Part shown: in pieces, positions 1 to 12,151 of the stretch | Numbering within the stretch: position 1 is the first letter of the stretch | How the letters are laid out: each line of letters begins with the position of its first letter | Assembly: GCA_036245805.1 (NCBI GenBank) | Contig: BTRK01000002.1 | Location: 10,660,689 to 10,724,688, forward strand | Direction: 5' to 3' | DNA from: Pristionchus mayeri | Lineage: Eukaryota; Nematoda; Chromadorea; Rhabditida; Neodiplogasteridae | DNA length: 64,000 nt | Made by a program: the position numbers and the translations under genes | The notes under the pieces: generated by a model | Told to the model about the DNA's origin: nothing | The model's input: only the letters and a program-made list of their open reading frames with translations | Database searches by the model: none

Positions 1-1140
1 GAATTTATGAATTGTATGCCAATCGATCGGGAAGGACCCCCTGCGTCTGAAAACCGAAAATTCGAATTAGTTCTTTCTCTGCCGGAGCCGAAAAATGGCG
101 GGGGGACACGGGGGGACACCCGGGGACACCCGGGGGGTCCCGTTTTCATGTAGGGATCTGACCGGACTGTAGAAAACGCGGAAAATTGGCAGCAATTGGT
201 CTCATTCATATTCTGCATATTCTGTGACCTCATTTGCATGCCGCTACGGGTCAAATTCGAGATTGCTAAAATCATTGTGTGGTTTTTTACAGCTGTCTCT
301 CTCTCTCTATTCCTTCCCACCTTCCGTGCATAACTGTCCCAAATTCAAAATCAAAATTACGTGATGGGAACAGTGATGCGCGGATCAGCTTGCTACGCAA
401 GTTCGATCAACACGGAACAAGCCGCTCTCTATCGATCGTCCATCTCCCTCATCCCGGCTTGGAAAAAGCTTGGAAATGCGCGCATTGCCGACAATCTCGA
501 TTTTTTCTCTAATGATGCACAAGGACACTGTTCTCTCACGCTATTTCATTTCATAACGCCTTGTCCACAACTTCATGTATTTTTAAAAGGATAGCAACTT
601 AGATAGAAAATAACCTAGTGCTATTACTGCAGTGATATTTTGCATTCTTAACGAACTGATACTTACTCAAGTAGAGCTTGTATGGTCCAGAATGACTCGG
701 TTGATTTGGATTTGGTATACGGTATCATGTTCGTATCGATCCGGACAGAAGTAGATCGCGGGAACATTGATCGAAATTCCATTACTCGAGCATTCAGTGA
801 ACAGTTTAAGCTATGAATTTGTGGGAATCAACGATACAAAAGAACAGTATGTAATACGTAGCACAAATATGTAAATGCTTGATTTCGATGCAAAAAATGT
901 TCATCCGTTCTCCAGTTATCTCATCTTTCGTGAAATTGGTTCTTCATGAAGAACGGGAACGACCGCGCAGTTCTTCATGAAGAGAAAATGAGAGGGAGGG
1001 AAAAATCGTCTCTTCATTTGTCAGAAAATTCTTCATTCGCCATCCCTAGTGCACAGGCCTCGCAATAATTCCCCTATTATTTCTCTCTAAAGTTAAGTGC
1101 ATGTCGCGTCGAGCTAATGAGAAGATAGGTTAACGCAAAA
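1..1140. other. Intergenic stretch, no gene seen
   Basis: No exon-like pattern was found. The stretch holds a G-rich block near 98-142 (listed separately), a short CT-rich run near 295-310, and two copies of the short inverted motif TTCTTCATGAAGA near 940 and 980. The symporter gene ends at its right edge, so part of this may be that gene's 3' flank. Confidence 0.5.
98..142 (+). repeat. G-rich minisatellite-like block with G-quadruplex potential
   Basis: The unit GGGGACACC or close variants occurs several times in a row, giving at least four runs of four or more G separated by short spacers. Such arrangements can fold as G-quadruplexes; whether this one does is inference. Confidence 0.6.
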
Positions 1141-4100
1141 TTACAATATACAATTATCTAAGTATAGTCGAAACCATACCATCGCTCTGAGTTTGGGGAA
1201 GAAGAACTGTCGCCAAGAAATGGGAGCGGGCAGATTGTACCGAAGCGAAGGGTAGCCTTCAGAGATGCGGAAGAGTGCCTTCACTGGCTGCAGTAATATA
1301 CTATCAGGGCATTGATGTTTTGATTGTTTAATGTATATTTCACTATGATAACAAATTGATAAGAATATTTTTTTTTCGAAATGACTTACCAATCCTTTGC
1401 GCCTGAACACTCGATAGTTGAGCAGGGCGCCGATAGGAACGAGAAGTAACGGAAGAGAGGTAATCACGTAGCCAAAGTAGACTGTCCATCCAGGGTACAC
1501 GAATCTGCCAAATACAATTTGCTGGAGAAGTTAATCTAACACTTACTTGACATTGTGAATTGTATCGCTCAAGTTAATGCCGAAAATATCCACGACGATT
1601 ACAACGGACATTACCTGAAACAAAATTTGATTTTTGTCGGGGGAAAGTATTCTGACGGTAATATTATACTAGTAATTTTAGCAAAAAAAGTGATTTCCCA
1701 GCGATGTCTTTGCATTAGTAACTAACGATAGCGAGTAGTGGCGCGGTGATTGACACTCCGATCTTGATGAAAACTCCGAGATTGCTGAATATTCGCGAGA
1801 ATTGCGAGGAGGGAAGACCGTGCATGCACTGGATGTCACGGAAGAGACGAGAAGAGCCTGCGATCGGATGGATTGGGAATATCATAAATCCGAATAAGTA
1901 TATTATAATAATTATGTATAATTATAATTATGATTATGCACGAATAATTATGCACAGGCGTTTTCGGGATCACGATTGAACTACTATACAATATATATTT
2001 TCTAAGTTCAGTCATATAATTACAATGCTGTTTTTAAATGCAGAATGCATCAACAAGGAACAAAATTGCAGACGACTGACCGTAGATGAAGATGACGATG
2101 ATTATCTCGAGTAGCAGCGTTCCCGAAATGGATATCGAACCGAGGCAATTATTTAGGATTGCGAAAATGTGGTAGCCGTTCTGTAAACGTGATATTTAAC
2201 TATTCTTTGCTTTCACATCGGGAATCTCTCGACAATGGTATATAATACAGTGATTTCGAAAACAAAAATTAAATTGACATGCCTGGAATGTGAAGCAAAG
2301 AATGTTGAGTATATGACGCAGATAATGGAAACAACGAGCCAGTGCCACCTGCAAACGGTTATCAGTTAATGTATTTAATCTTATCAATATTTTTTGAGTT
2401 CGATAAACGGAATTTCATGTCTCTTTAGATTCAACACACTCTCATGACTGGTGAAATAATATTGGAAATAATTACGTGGAGGCCCGTTTATCGAACTCTA
2501 ATTGTTAACCTTGCGAGACGGGGATATTCATCGACGATACAAGTAGCGAACCCCTCCACCAATCCTGAAACAATTATTTTTGGAACAGAGCCACATTTAC
2601 TACTAGTAACTTACAACATTGAATATGTAAAATAGACAAATACACATTTTATGTCTTTGAGATATTCATGTTGTTATGCTTTATCATGCGATCTAACTGA
2701 CCGAACATCGATGACATTCCAATCATGAACATCATCGAGAAGAAGAGCAGTGCCCAGAGCGTCGGCCAAGGCATGTGCGATGTGGCCTCCGTGTAGGAGA
2801 TGAAGGTGAGAGTGAGGGCTGCAAACATATAGTAGTATTATTCTGCTTCTACAATGGTTCCTCTCGTACATATTACCAACGGAAGAAATTGAATGCCCTT
2901 TCGATTTATTTTCACAAGCGCCAGCTTTGCCTATTCAAGTTATTTCGTGGTTGAGAATTTAGTAAGCATGATAAAATAACTAACGCGACTCAACAATTTC
3001 GCTGATCGGCTTGCCCATCTTCAGCGCCATCGATCCGAGGATGGCGAAGACTGTCGTGCCGCCGAGCACGGACATGAACGTGTCCGCGCACAGGATTATC
3101 ACGCAGTCCTGAAAAAAGAATGTTTGATTTTTTGAAAAAAAAAAGTTATTTCAGCATTCTTCTTCGTATCATTGATCTAATTATAATTTTTTATATGATA
3201 TTTGTATCTTTATGTCCGCACAGCTCACTACTGTTTTCGTGATCTACAGGAAGCTATCGATTACTCGGTAGTTGTTGTGGTTCCTCTTGTTGTAGGATGA
3301 CATCATGATCATCGGCCCGCAACCGATAGTGAGAGAGAACGTGGACTGAGAGAGGGCCGCAAGCCAGGTCTAAAGTTGATCTTTGATCTTTGCCATTGAT
3401 TGACATGACAACACACTAGATGTTGGCCACAATATGATATTCATGTTCAGATTTAGGCGTTTAAAAAACAGTGTTTTTATGAGAAACTACCTTATGATCA
3501 GAGAGTTTTGACCAATCAGGATTCGTCAGAAAGAACTCAATGCCAGCGCCAGCTCCTTCCAGTGTGATCCCTCGCACGAAGAGAACGGTAACGATGACAT
3601 AGCTGAATCAGTTGGTAATAGCTGTGTATTGTGTGCGTAAGGATACGGTAGAAACGTGGTGACGAGGGCGACTTTTCCCATCGACTGCACACCCTTGATG
3701 AGACCGACTGCGACCAGACACCAGCATGCAAAGAGGAACGCAGCGAACTGAAAATTGTAATATTCGTAGCCCTTAAAACTGTCCCAAATATGAGCACTCG
3801 GTGGGAAAACTTCACCATTAATTGCTAGGGGAAGCAAAAATTTCATCTGTTACCACATGAAGAAATATCATTATCTTTAAAAGGTATTGTATTTTAATTA
3901 CCCACTCTCCAATTGAAAGAGCCAAATGCGAAATCTGCATGCTTCATAGTGACGAAATAACTAAAATTATTCATTAATTCAATTGAATTTATAAAAATTC
4001 ACTTAAAGAACTCCTCCTGAGCCGAGTGGAAATACACGCTGGTGTTATCATCAATAAGGGAGGTATTACGATACGCGGCAGTCACACAAGTCTCGTTGAA

Positions 4101-5407
4101 GTAGACCTGAATAAAGAGAGAACAGAGATCAAGTGCGATCAAGCTGAGATTTTGAGATGATAGTACACAAGCGCTTACCATCTCCGATTGTTCTTTGCAG
4201 AACAGAGTGGATTCGCAGTCTGTAATGGCGTTATTGCAACTGTTTTTAAAAGTTCTTTCCATTAACTAAACTAGTATACAGTATCCGTTCTGACTATCTC
4301 TACGAAAGAAAATATCTCGTGTTTTGCTCTAAAATAATTTCGAATTGAGCGATGATATTGAAAGATCCCAGAAGTGCTTGCGTATGGATCTTTTGCTGCA
4401 ATAAATTATCATAGTGTTCTCACGAATTGTATTCCAAACGTTGGTACAGCTTGACATCTCGTCCATGTTCCCCAGTACGAGCTGGAAAATATCATTGATA
4501 ATCAATTAGTAAATCTTGCCCAAACTGAAGTATACTTTACATTTTCAAATAAAAACACTATCGTCGATCAATTTTTACTATCGTTGATCAATTTATCAAT
4601 TGTCTCAATGCAAAAGTTCAACCTGAATTATGTACATAAGCGACCAGGTGCAAGGGACGACGTAGAAGAATGCGATCGAAATGAGGATCAGGGCCATTGC
4701 CCAGCCAACTCCTGCGATAGTCGAAAAAAATTGTTGGAATAGTTACAGAAATATTCGTTACGTTAGTCTCCCATGAGCGAGAGAGTTGGTTTGAAGTAAT
4801 GTAATGCTAGTTTCTAAGAATATACAACTCATCTTGTGATAGCTCCATGGCGTGTAAAAAGTGAACAACTTATTGAATGATTGATTGGTGTACCCTGAGC
4901 AGCGGGGAAGTACTGTTTGAACGCGAGAGAGGGGCTGTTCTGCATGAACTGCCCGATGCTCGAATCAATGTAGAACATGGGAAGGCCGAAGACAAGACCA
5001 CTGAGGAGGTACGGAATGAGAAAGGCTCCTGAATGGAATTTCTGAGTTGATATTCGAAAATTCGGAACATGATCTCATCTTCCGCTTTCCATGGACTGTT
5101 CGAAAAAAATGACAATTTTCAAAAAAAAAATATATCTCTTCATTTTGCAATAGTTTTGAGAGGTATTTTTAAGAGGTAGTTTTATGATCACACGACGGTT
5201 AGGTTTTGTCAAAAACACTAGATCTAGAACTTCAGATTATTATCTTTCCATCGCCCACAATCTCCAACACTAAAAATGCCGAAAAGGTGACGCATTGCCT
5301 ATAATTAATCTAGTAAAATAGTGACCTCCTCCGTTCGCGTAGGCAACAGCAGGAAAGCGCCAGATGTTGCCCAGTCCCACGGCCACTCCAATCACGACTA
5401 GGATGTA
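1141..5407 (-). CDS. SLC6-family sodium-coupled neurotransmitter/amino-acid symporter (SNF-like), 5' end not resolved
   Basis: Reading the minus strand, exons bounded by GT/AG give the SLC6 order. TM1 (5407-5326) carries the family signature GLGNIWRFP followed by YANGGG. TM2 (5028-4894) reads AFLIPYLLSG and ends SIGQF. TM3 is 4711-4623. The large extracellular loop between TM3 and TM4 spans 4481-4003 and contains several Cys and N-x-T sites. TM4-TM5 lie in 3960-3647, with KGVQSMGKV. Then come VLFVRGITLEGA (3602-3491), the TM6 unwound region ending SSYNK (3369-3265), TM7 (3108-2995), TM8 ending SSMFG (2818-2702), a short exon VEGFATCIVDEYPRL (2564-2510), TM9 (2348-2279), TM10 (2180-2081), and TM11-TM12 plus the cytosolic tail (1857-1727, 1614-1547, 1504-1390, 1283-1141). 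Family members move amines, GABA, glycine or amino acids with Na+ and Cl- across the plasma membrane. The substrate cannot be told from this reading. The N-terminal exon upstream of TM1 was not found. Confidence 0.9.
2396..2498. repeat. Small foldback element in a symporter intron
   Basis: GAGTTCGATAAACGG at the left end is matched by its reverse complement CCGTTTATCGAACTC at the right end, about 70 bp apart. It lies between the TM9 exon and the preceding exon of the symporter gene. This fits a MITE-sized inverted-repeat element, though no target-site duplication was identified. Confidence 0.6.
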
Positions 5408-8300
5408 CTGTAATTTATTGAGTGGGTACGGTAATTGATAGATATCAGGTTGGAAAGAAAGTAATTGTAGATTTTCAAATTTTCGATTCTGAGAAACCCC
5501 GTCCTTTGTTACCTCATGATTATCATATTGATGCTTATACTCGTTGAGTACTTGGATACTCTTTCAATCGCACAATGGTTCAAGCCTTTCCATTTGGTAT
5601 TGAGTACGCAGGTTGAAGTCAAAAATGGGCCAAAGCAGAATTGAACTCATTACATTTTGGCCCATCAATGCATGAAGAGCTATGGCATGGTAATTATTAT
5701 GTCATATGTGAAAAGCACTACATACAGATACCACAATAGAACATGTGAATCTGGCCCGCTCCGAATGGCCCGTCAGAAAAATTCTCATTTTTGAACATGA
5801 CCGAATCTGAACTTCAACATAAATATTTGTCTTGGCCGTGTACCCATATCACCAAATGTGCCGATCTCAAATGAAGCAAAACGAAAAGTACTTTCTATTA
5901 TTAACTTAAAATTATATTTGTGTGAGCATGTTATTATTCTACCAAAACATGTAGCATTCATCATCATGACAATCAAATTTGACCATCGAAATTCGACTAT
6001 TGCACATCTTCCTGTTTCCAGCATTGGTACTAAGCCCTAACTTTTGTGGTTAATTGTTAAAGCAAATCTTTATCTATTAGTATTCGGCTGGGCTAAGTCA
6101 GGGGATAGCTCCCTTTTGAGGAAATGTATTCATTCACCGAACACCAAAAATCTAAATTTTGCCTATGTTGACCCTTATTCAACAACCCTGAAAATCAATT
6201 GTTTCCAAAAGCAGAAAAGTGGTAAGTTCAAATATTTCTCAATAATATGTAGCTCCATAGTGTATCATTTATTTAGAAGACAGTCTGAATGATCTTCGAT
6301 GCTGGAAACATTATCACTTGAGAAGTGTTAACTCGGAAATAGTTGAATTCAATTATGTGTAAATAGTGCTATGTTGAGGCAGGAACGACCTGAGACCTAT
6401 TTTTCGAAACAACTGTAAATGGGGTTCTCACTACACTATATGAGAATGAACAGTCATTTTTCCCCACAGAATACGAGAAGCGAAAAATATTTTTAGAAAA
6501 TAGTGAAAATGTCAGAAATGGCTAAACTTAAATTTTTGGATATTTTTCGGATATCCAAAAAGCGCGAATCGATTTGAACATATGACTATATTGGTCAAGT
6601 CAATCCCTAATATGCACCCTTGAGCTAGCTTGAAATCGTTAACGAAACGGATTTTAGGAGGCGTCAAACATCGAGGTCCAAATCTACAATTACTTTCTTT
6701 CCAGCCTAATACAATTTGTGTAGGATTATTTATGGCGACAGTAAGTACCTGTAGTTCACTGGAGAACCCGTCACGACTCTGCTTTTCCTCATCTTGCAGG
6801 GGAAGACACGGGACTCCGGCATTGAAGAGCTCTGCCTTTGAAGCTAAATCAGAGAGGATCTAGCATGTATTAATCGGGCACGCAAACCCGAATTTGAAGT
6901 TTTCGCTTGAGTTGGTAACTTGTCCTAAAATACAGTTTGGAGTGAAATATTGAAAATGGGACAGACAACAAAATAATCAAAAAAACCTCACATCCGCATT
7001 CGCTTCATCCATTGGCGTTTGATTCATCGGTCAGCAGAATTGAGAAAGGGAGGAGGAGCGGAAAAGGTAGCGGGGGCGTTAATATATGCCGTAGGAAGCC
7101 AAAATGTGATACTTAGACAAAACACAGCAAGACACAACTGTAAACGTCACTGCTGTCTTTTGTGAAAATTCATTGATCGTTTCCTACTGAATGTTTGGCA
7201 TTTTTGAATGCATTTTAGCTCTCAGGATATCAGGTGGTTCCGTTAACTCCTTGCAATGGTACGAATTTCAAAACATTCTCGCCATTAACTCCAGACGGCT
7301 TCACATACATTTTTTTAATATTACGTTATTTACTTGAACCAGTGTGACCAGAGCATTTCGAATTGGTTTTTTGGCCACATTTCGTGAAGCGAGGTTTCAA
7401 ATTGGCAAAGATCAACTGATTTCAGAACGTGGTAAAATGTAGCCCCTCCTTTTCTTTCTCTGCTTCCCTCTTCTGCAATCATCCTGACAGTTCCCTCACC
7501 CCACTCTCTCGCTTCTCTATCAATTGGTTTAGGCGTGGACAATGAGGTGAGAATGTATCGATTATTGATGATTACAATTTTACGCATATACTACAATATG
7601 ATGGTACAAAAATAATAAATTGAAAATTCGACAATGTAATCTTTGTCAGTGAACAGTTCTTCGTAATGTTCGTGAACTGTGTTCATTATCAGTTTGAAAA
7701 CGTCAGTAAATGTGAAATGAAATCTGAAAATGAAATCCACATTTTCGAGTTCTTCAATTTCAGATTCCTCGCTCTCGCAATGCTCAGCATGTCAGTGGTT
7801 TGGCTCTCTTGAGTAATGGCGGCTGATTGTGCAACGTGAAACACGTTATCGCGCCAATCATTGTGCCCTTCAAAGTACCGTATTTCGCATTAAGATGACA
7901 GATCAAGTAACACGACTGGTAGACATTGTCAAACGATTTTTAAAATTAACTATTACAAATATATTCTCAAACTACACTGAACACACTGCTTTGTATGGGT
8001 ACTCCGTGGAATCCACTCAGCTTGACTGTTGATCGCGCAATAGAGATGGAACTGAAAAGAATATGACGTTGTAATCGGTTTAGTTTGAAATATAACAAAT
8101 AATGAAAACATATTGAGAAGGGCTTTGCTTCCTAGACAGTATCAATTTTTCCGATCAGCGAAATAATTGATAGCATATAATCCGTTAACACTTGACACAT
8201 CGAAGGAACGCGACGCGTGAGAGGAATGCGGTGACAAATATGAGTGGCGAAATTTACGATTTTCAAATTTTGCCGCGCTTTTAACTGTTTTCGTCTGTGA
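5408..8300. other. Long stretch without a recognised gene
   Basis: The first coding exon(s) of the symporter should lie here on the minus strand, but no open segment with convincing homology was recognised. The short open frames present lack family motifs and consistent splice phases. The sequence is AT-rich and shows no obvious tandem array. Confidence 0.4.
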
Positions 8301-8304
8301 TATA

Positions 8305-9265
8305 TTAGGTTGTCCGGAAAGTCTTTGTGTATTTTTATTTCTTGGGGAAGGGAAAATCACACGTTCAATTATACTTGTCCTCATTATTGACAATATGTGC
8401 CCAACGTATCTGCAATATATGGACCACCTCTCTTTAGGACCCTCCTGGGCGCGAATCCAAGTATTGCTTGAGAGCATACTCGAGGCTTTCACGGTAATTG
8501 AACGACCTATCTCTAAGAATATAGGCCAGGTCCGCGAAAAGCCAGTAGTCAGACAGGGCCATTCCAGGAGAATACGTGAGGTGAGGGAGAACCATCCATC
8601 CATATCCAGTCAATTCCTGCTTGACTTGATTGGAGACCTGAGGACGGAGTCATTTTTGCTGATTATACACTTTCTGGTCCTTCAGCCTTGAACAATCTAC
8701 TTCCAACTTCAAGTGCTGTAGTTATGTGACGTACTTGGCCCCGGTAATTGTCATGCCCTCAGGGAGTAGCTCCGAGTAGATCACGCTATCCACACCCCAC
8801 CACATTTACAGCTTGTTTTTCTTAGGGAGCTGGTGAAGTTTGGGAGCGCCCTGCGGGGTATCTCCTTCTCCAAAAAAAACTGGGCTATGATGTGGTTGTT
8901 ATCGTAGAGGACCCACTTCTCATTCCCTGTTATGAGCCGTTCCAGACATCGATCCCCACCTTGGAGAATGAGGAGAGTAATTGAATCATCGACTCGACGG
9001 TCTCGGCTGGCTTACCTCAGATCATGGGATATGAATCGACCGATAAATTTCCTCATTTCAAGAGATCTCAAGCCTTCTGTGGCGGTGCTATTGTGGACTC
9101 TAAATGCAATAGAAATTTCACGGGCACCTTGAAGTGGGCTCGTTTCAACAGCTTTCTTCAAAGTCTCAAAATGCAACGAACGCGGTCGCCCAGATCCATC
9201 CCATTCATAGAGGGAAAAGGCGTATTCTTCGAAGCGATGGATCCAATTCCCGAAGGAGTTGTAGA
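8305..9265 (-). pseudogene. Decayed mariner transposase and one terminal repeat
   Basis: Minus-strand fragments in shifting frames match mariner order. Near 9200 is a SGRPRSL linker. Near 8925 is a segment reading TGNEKWVLYDN, where the family has TGDEKW, so the first catalytic Asp is replaced by Asn. Near 8560 is MALSDYWLF, matching the third-Asp region. Stops and frameshifts occur throughout. At the 3' side the sequence ends in TTAGGTTGTCCGGAAAG, which resembles a mariner terminal repeat. The opposite terminal repeat was not found and may have been lost. This is a non-functional fossil; the subfamily is uncertain. Confidence 0.75.
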
Positions 9266-9330
9266 GGGGGAATGTGTATTATAAACATTCTTCAGTAGGG
9301 TCTCCGAATCCTTCATCGTGGTGTAGGATA

Positions 9331-10586
9331 GCTGAATGTATTAGTTCGAATGGCTCGTCGAGGGTGAAGCAGATACTGCTGCCCCTCCAATACCCCCCTC
9401 CTACTCCTAATCTCTCCTCATTTTCTGACACTAATAAATTCTCAGTCCATTCCTACAGGGTACTATAGGAATGGGTTGGGGTCGTGAAAAGGAAGGGGAG
9501 TTCACCATCTTCTTGTCATCCTCTCGCTCTCGAGATCTCGTTGCTGGTTAGCCATTGTGGATCGAGTGGAATGAATTAGCTCTCCTCAAAAGTGGTTCTC
9601 TCGAAAAATCGATTGTGCACCAATAAAACCGCTGATTAAATTTGTCATTGATCAATCCTCTTGTCAATAAATGCAAATACGTCAGGTGGATAAATCAAAC
9701 AAGTGAGATTTCCAACGAATCGTTATCCTTCAATAAACCGGAAAATGATCACGCAGAAGCAAAGGAGGATTTTCAGCAAAAGGAAACGAGAGGGTCACTC
9801 TCTCTCAGTCGCGCGCTCTCTCGCTCTTTGCCTGTGCTATTTCCCCTGATGTCCATGGCTGGCAATTAGCCAAGTTGCGAAAACTCAGTTCAGAGCTGAG
9901 ATAAAAATGCGAAAATTTCAGAATCATCGTTGGAGAAAGCTAGGGAATGGTAATGAAAGAGTCTCATTTTTAGCTTTTCCTTTTATCCTCCTTTAAAGGA
10001 GGAACGCTCAGGCATCGAGCGAGAGAGCACGCTACTTGAAGAGAGTTCTCTCTAATTGAAACATATTTCAAGCGCGCGTTTGCCTTTACACCTCCTTTAA
10101 GATAGTCATTTAATGCTAAGACATCATATCTTTCCTATCCCGTCTTGAGCGCATACCTTACGAGAATACTTGTAGATTCATTTGCAAAGAAAGTACAGTT
10201 AAAAACCATGCCCCGTTTGACACAGGACATCTCGTCCGATCTGTCAAGTTAAGCAACGGTGGGCCCAGTTAGTACTTGGATCGGATCCGGCTTGCCAATC
10301 CTGGATTTTGTAAATATTTCACTCACACGGCCTCTAATTCGTCGACATTCGTGACCGCCTAATGGGTCTCATGCAGAAAAAATTCAAATTCAAACATCAG
10401 GCATCATGTTGCTCTTAATCAGGCAATATTTTTGTATTTGAACAGCGTTGAAATGGCTTTTGCACATCATAATTGACTCAAATTTAAATTTCAAGACACT
10501 AACATAAGCACAGAAATGGAAAAAAATTACAGTATTTTCTAGTGGGTGGAGTTAGGCGGACCGGTGGTCACGATTGTCGATGACTC
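9331..10586 (+). repeat. 1.25-kb dispersed repeat (family R1), copy 1
   Basis: From GCTGAATGTATTAG to GATTGTCGATGA this matches 40093-42653 with few differences once a 1.3-kb RTE insertion in the second copy is removed. A more diverged partial copy lies near 49360-49640. It encodes no long protein. It contains a 5S rRNA-like stretch near its 3' third and palindromic TCCTTTAAAGGAGGA. It may be a solo LTR or a composite non-autonomous element; neither is proven. Confidence 0.85.
10205..10315 (+). pseudogene. 5S rRNA-derived sequence
   Basis: The core GTCCGATCTGTCAAGTTAAG, then GCAACGG, CAGTTAGTACTTGGATCGGA and AATCCTGGAT follow the order of nematode 5S rRNA, including the internal promoter region. 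The 5' end and the stretch after GGATCGGA are altered, and the copy is embedded in repeat R1, so it is a 5S pseudogene or the head of a 5S-derived SINE rather than a functional 5S gene. Confidence 0.75.
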
Positions 10587-10589
10587 ACG

Positions 10590-11080
10590 AAGGTTCCGCA
10601 GGAAACTGCGTAAAAATGGGCGAAAATAACCACTCCGACTTCTTCCTTTATTCGGGAAATCACTTTTCGACACAGTTTTTTTGGTGAAATTTTGGAGTTT
10701 GGGGTAACTTTTAACGGGGAATTGAATAAGATAATATGATTTGTACATTCGCGAAAAACCATTTCAGGGTGAGAATTTTGAGATTTCAACAGGTCAAATT
10801 TTTTTTCGCAGATGAGCTAGCATTTTACTTCCAACAGTAGAAATGCTTATCACGTCGAGCTCTTTCAGAATTACTAGCTATGTATGGGGTTTGGATGATC
10901 CGTTCAAAAGTTAGAAAAACCGACCTCGACGTTGAGGCGTGCTACAAACGAGGGGTCAGCGATACGGCTTTTTAAGGTCGATTTTCGGACTCTACGTGAA
11001 AAGTTACCCCTAGGAACATCTTTAAATTAACACTTTATTTTTCGCTGTACGGCCTCTGGTCAGTTCTCTCAGATAGTCAC
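10590..11080. other. Stretch between repeats, nothing recognised
   Basis: No coding exon, RNA gene or repeat partner elsewhere in the window was recognised here. Confidence 0.4.
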
Positions 11081-11082
11081 TC

Positions 11083-11505
11083 TTATGAGCCCGTTCGCGT
11101 AAGAATCGGACAATTGTTGGCATCGACCAAAAAAGTCAAATACTAGAAACTCTGGGTTGTGGGGTTATCTGACACGCTGATGACGATAGGCATATTCATT
11201 TTGCTCAGAAATTGGCTCCAGATGGCTTGACGTCGAAATCTGACTTTTTCAAATAAGTTGCTTCCAGAGATCGCTAACATTAAGCGAAAATGATGTCCGG
11301 GGAAGAATTCAATGGTTATCACGCCTGTCTAATTCATTTTTCATTAATTATTAAAATTAAGTAATAAAAATTAACTTTTGAAAGCTTTAATTGTACCCGG
11401 AGAGACTAGCACCCATCTGACCGTCATGAAGAGAGGAATCCAAAAATGTCTTAAAATCTGCGAAAAAAGATTTAAGGGATGAAATAGTGGACGTTATATC
11501 TGGCA
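11083..11505 (+). repeat. Long inverted repeat, left copy
   Basis: This ~420-bp stretch is repeated in reverse complement at 20068-20522. Long shared blocks include the segments around AAAATGTCTTAAAATCT, CACGCCTGTCTAATTCATTT, GACGATAGGCATATTCATTT and GACGTCGAAATCTGACTTTT. Similarity fades outside TTATGAGCCC on the outer side and after CTGGCA on the inner side. The two copies face each other and bound the NADAR/transposase-like interval. They may be long terminal inverted repeats of one element, or two independent insertions of one repeat in opposite orientation. Confidence 0.8.
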
Positions 11506-12151
11506 CTGCTAGAGGCTGCTAGAAAGTGTGCGAGAGAGAAGGGGGAGAGGAGAGAGTGCAGACAGCCAGAGGGCGAGGGAGGCGAGGCGGAGGGAGAGAA
11601 GATGGGAAGAGGTCACGAGACGGAGACGAGGGGGGTAGATCACTGGGAAGGATCAAATGTAGGGACCACTGAACCGGAAAATCAAAAATGAAAACCGTCA
11701 AATGTCTGGTTGTAAAATTAGGAAACATCGTCACGTGGAAAATTTAAATTTCTTGATTATTTCTTGTTCTAGAGAGTGCTCATCTTAGCATTTCAAGCTA
11801 TGTATAAATAACAATGAGGCGATACAAATAAATTAAAATGGCCTGAATTTATCATTGAGATTTTTTAGAAAAGCGAATTAAACTTGTGGTAAATGTCGAT
11901 TTTTTTACACTAAAATTAATTGCGAATGAACAATATAGTGCTCAGCAATAAATCTTCAGGAAAAAGTAGATCTGTCTATTCTTGATCACTGTTCAGAAAT
12001 GCAGAAGAATTTATCATTGAGACTTTCCTTAACATTCATCGAAACACAGTGCCGTAATTGAGACCCGGAAAGAATCATTGATTACTGTAAGCATATCGAT
12101 CAACCTGTCATGTAAAGCAAAGATTTAAAACAAGACAATATTCATTTATAA
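11506..12151. other. Upstream flank of the NADAR gene
   Basis: A purine-rich run (11530-11640, GA-rich) is followed by AT-rich DNA leading to the NADAR start codon. No exon was recognised. The promoter is presumably within this stretch, but no specific element can be named. Confidence 0.4.

Noticed and set aside
5785..6292. Short open frames upstream of the symporter
   Set aside because: None carries the expected charged N-terminal SLC6 segment or a phase-compatible donor.
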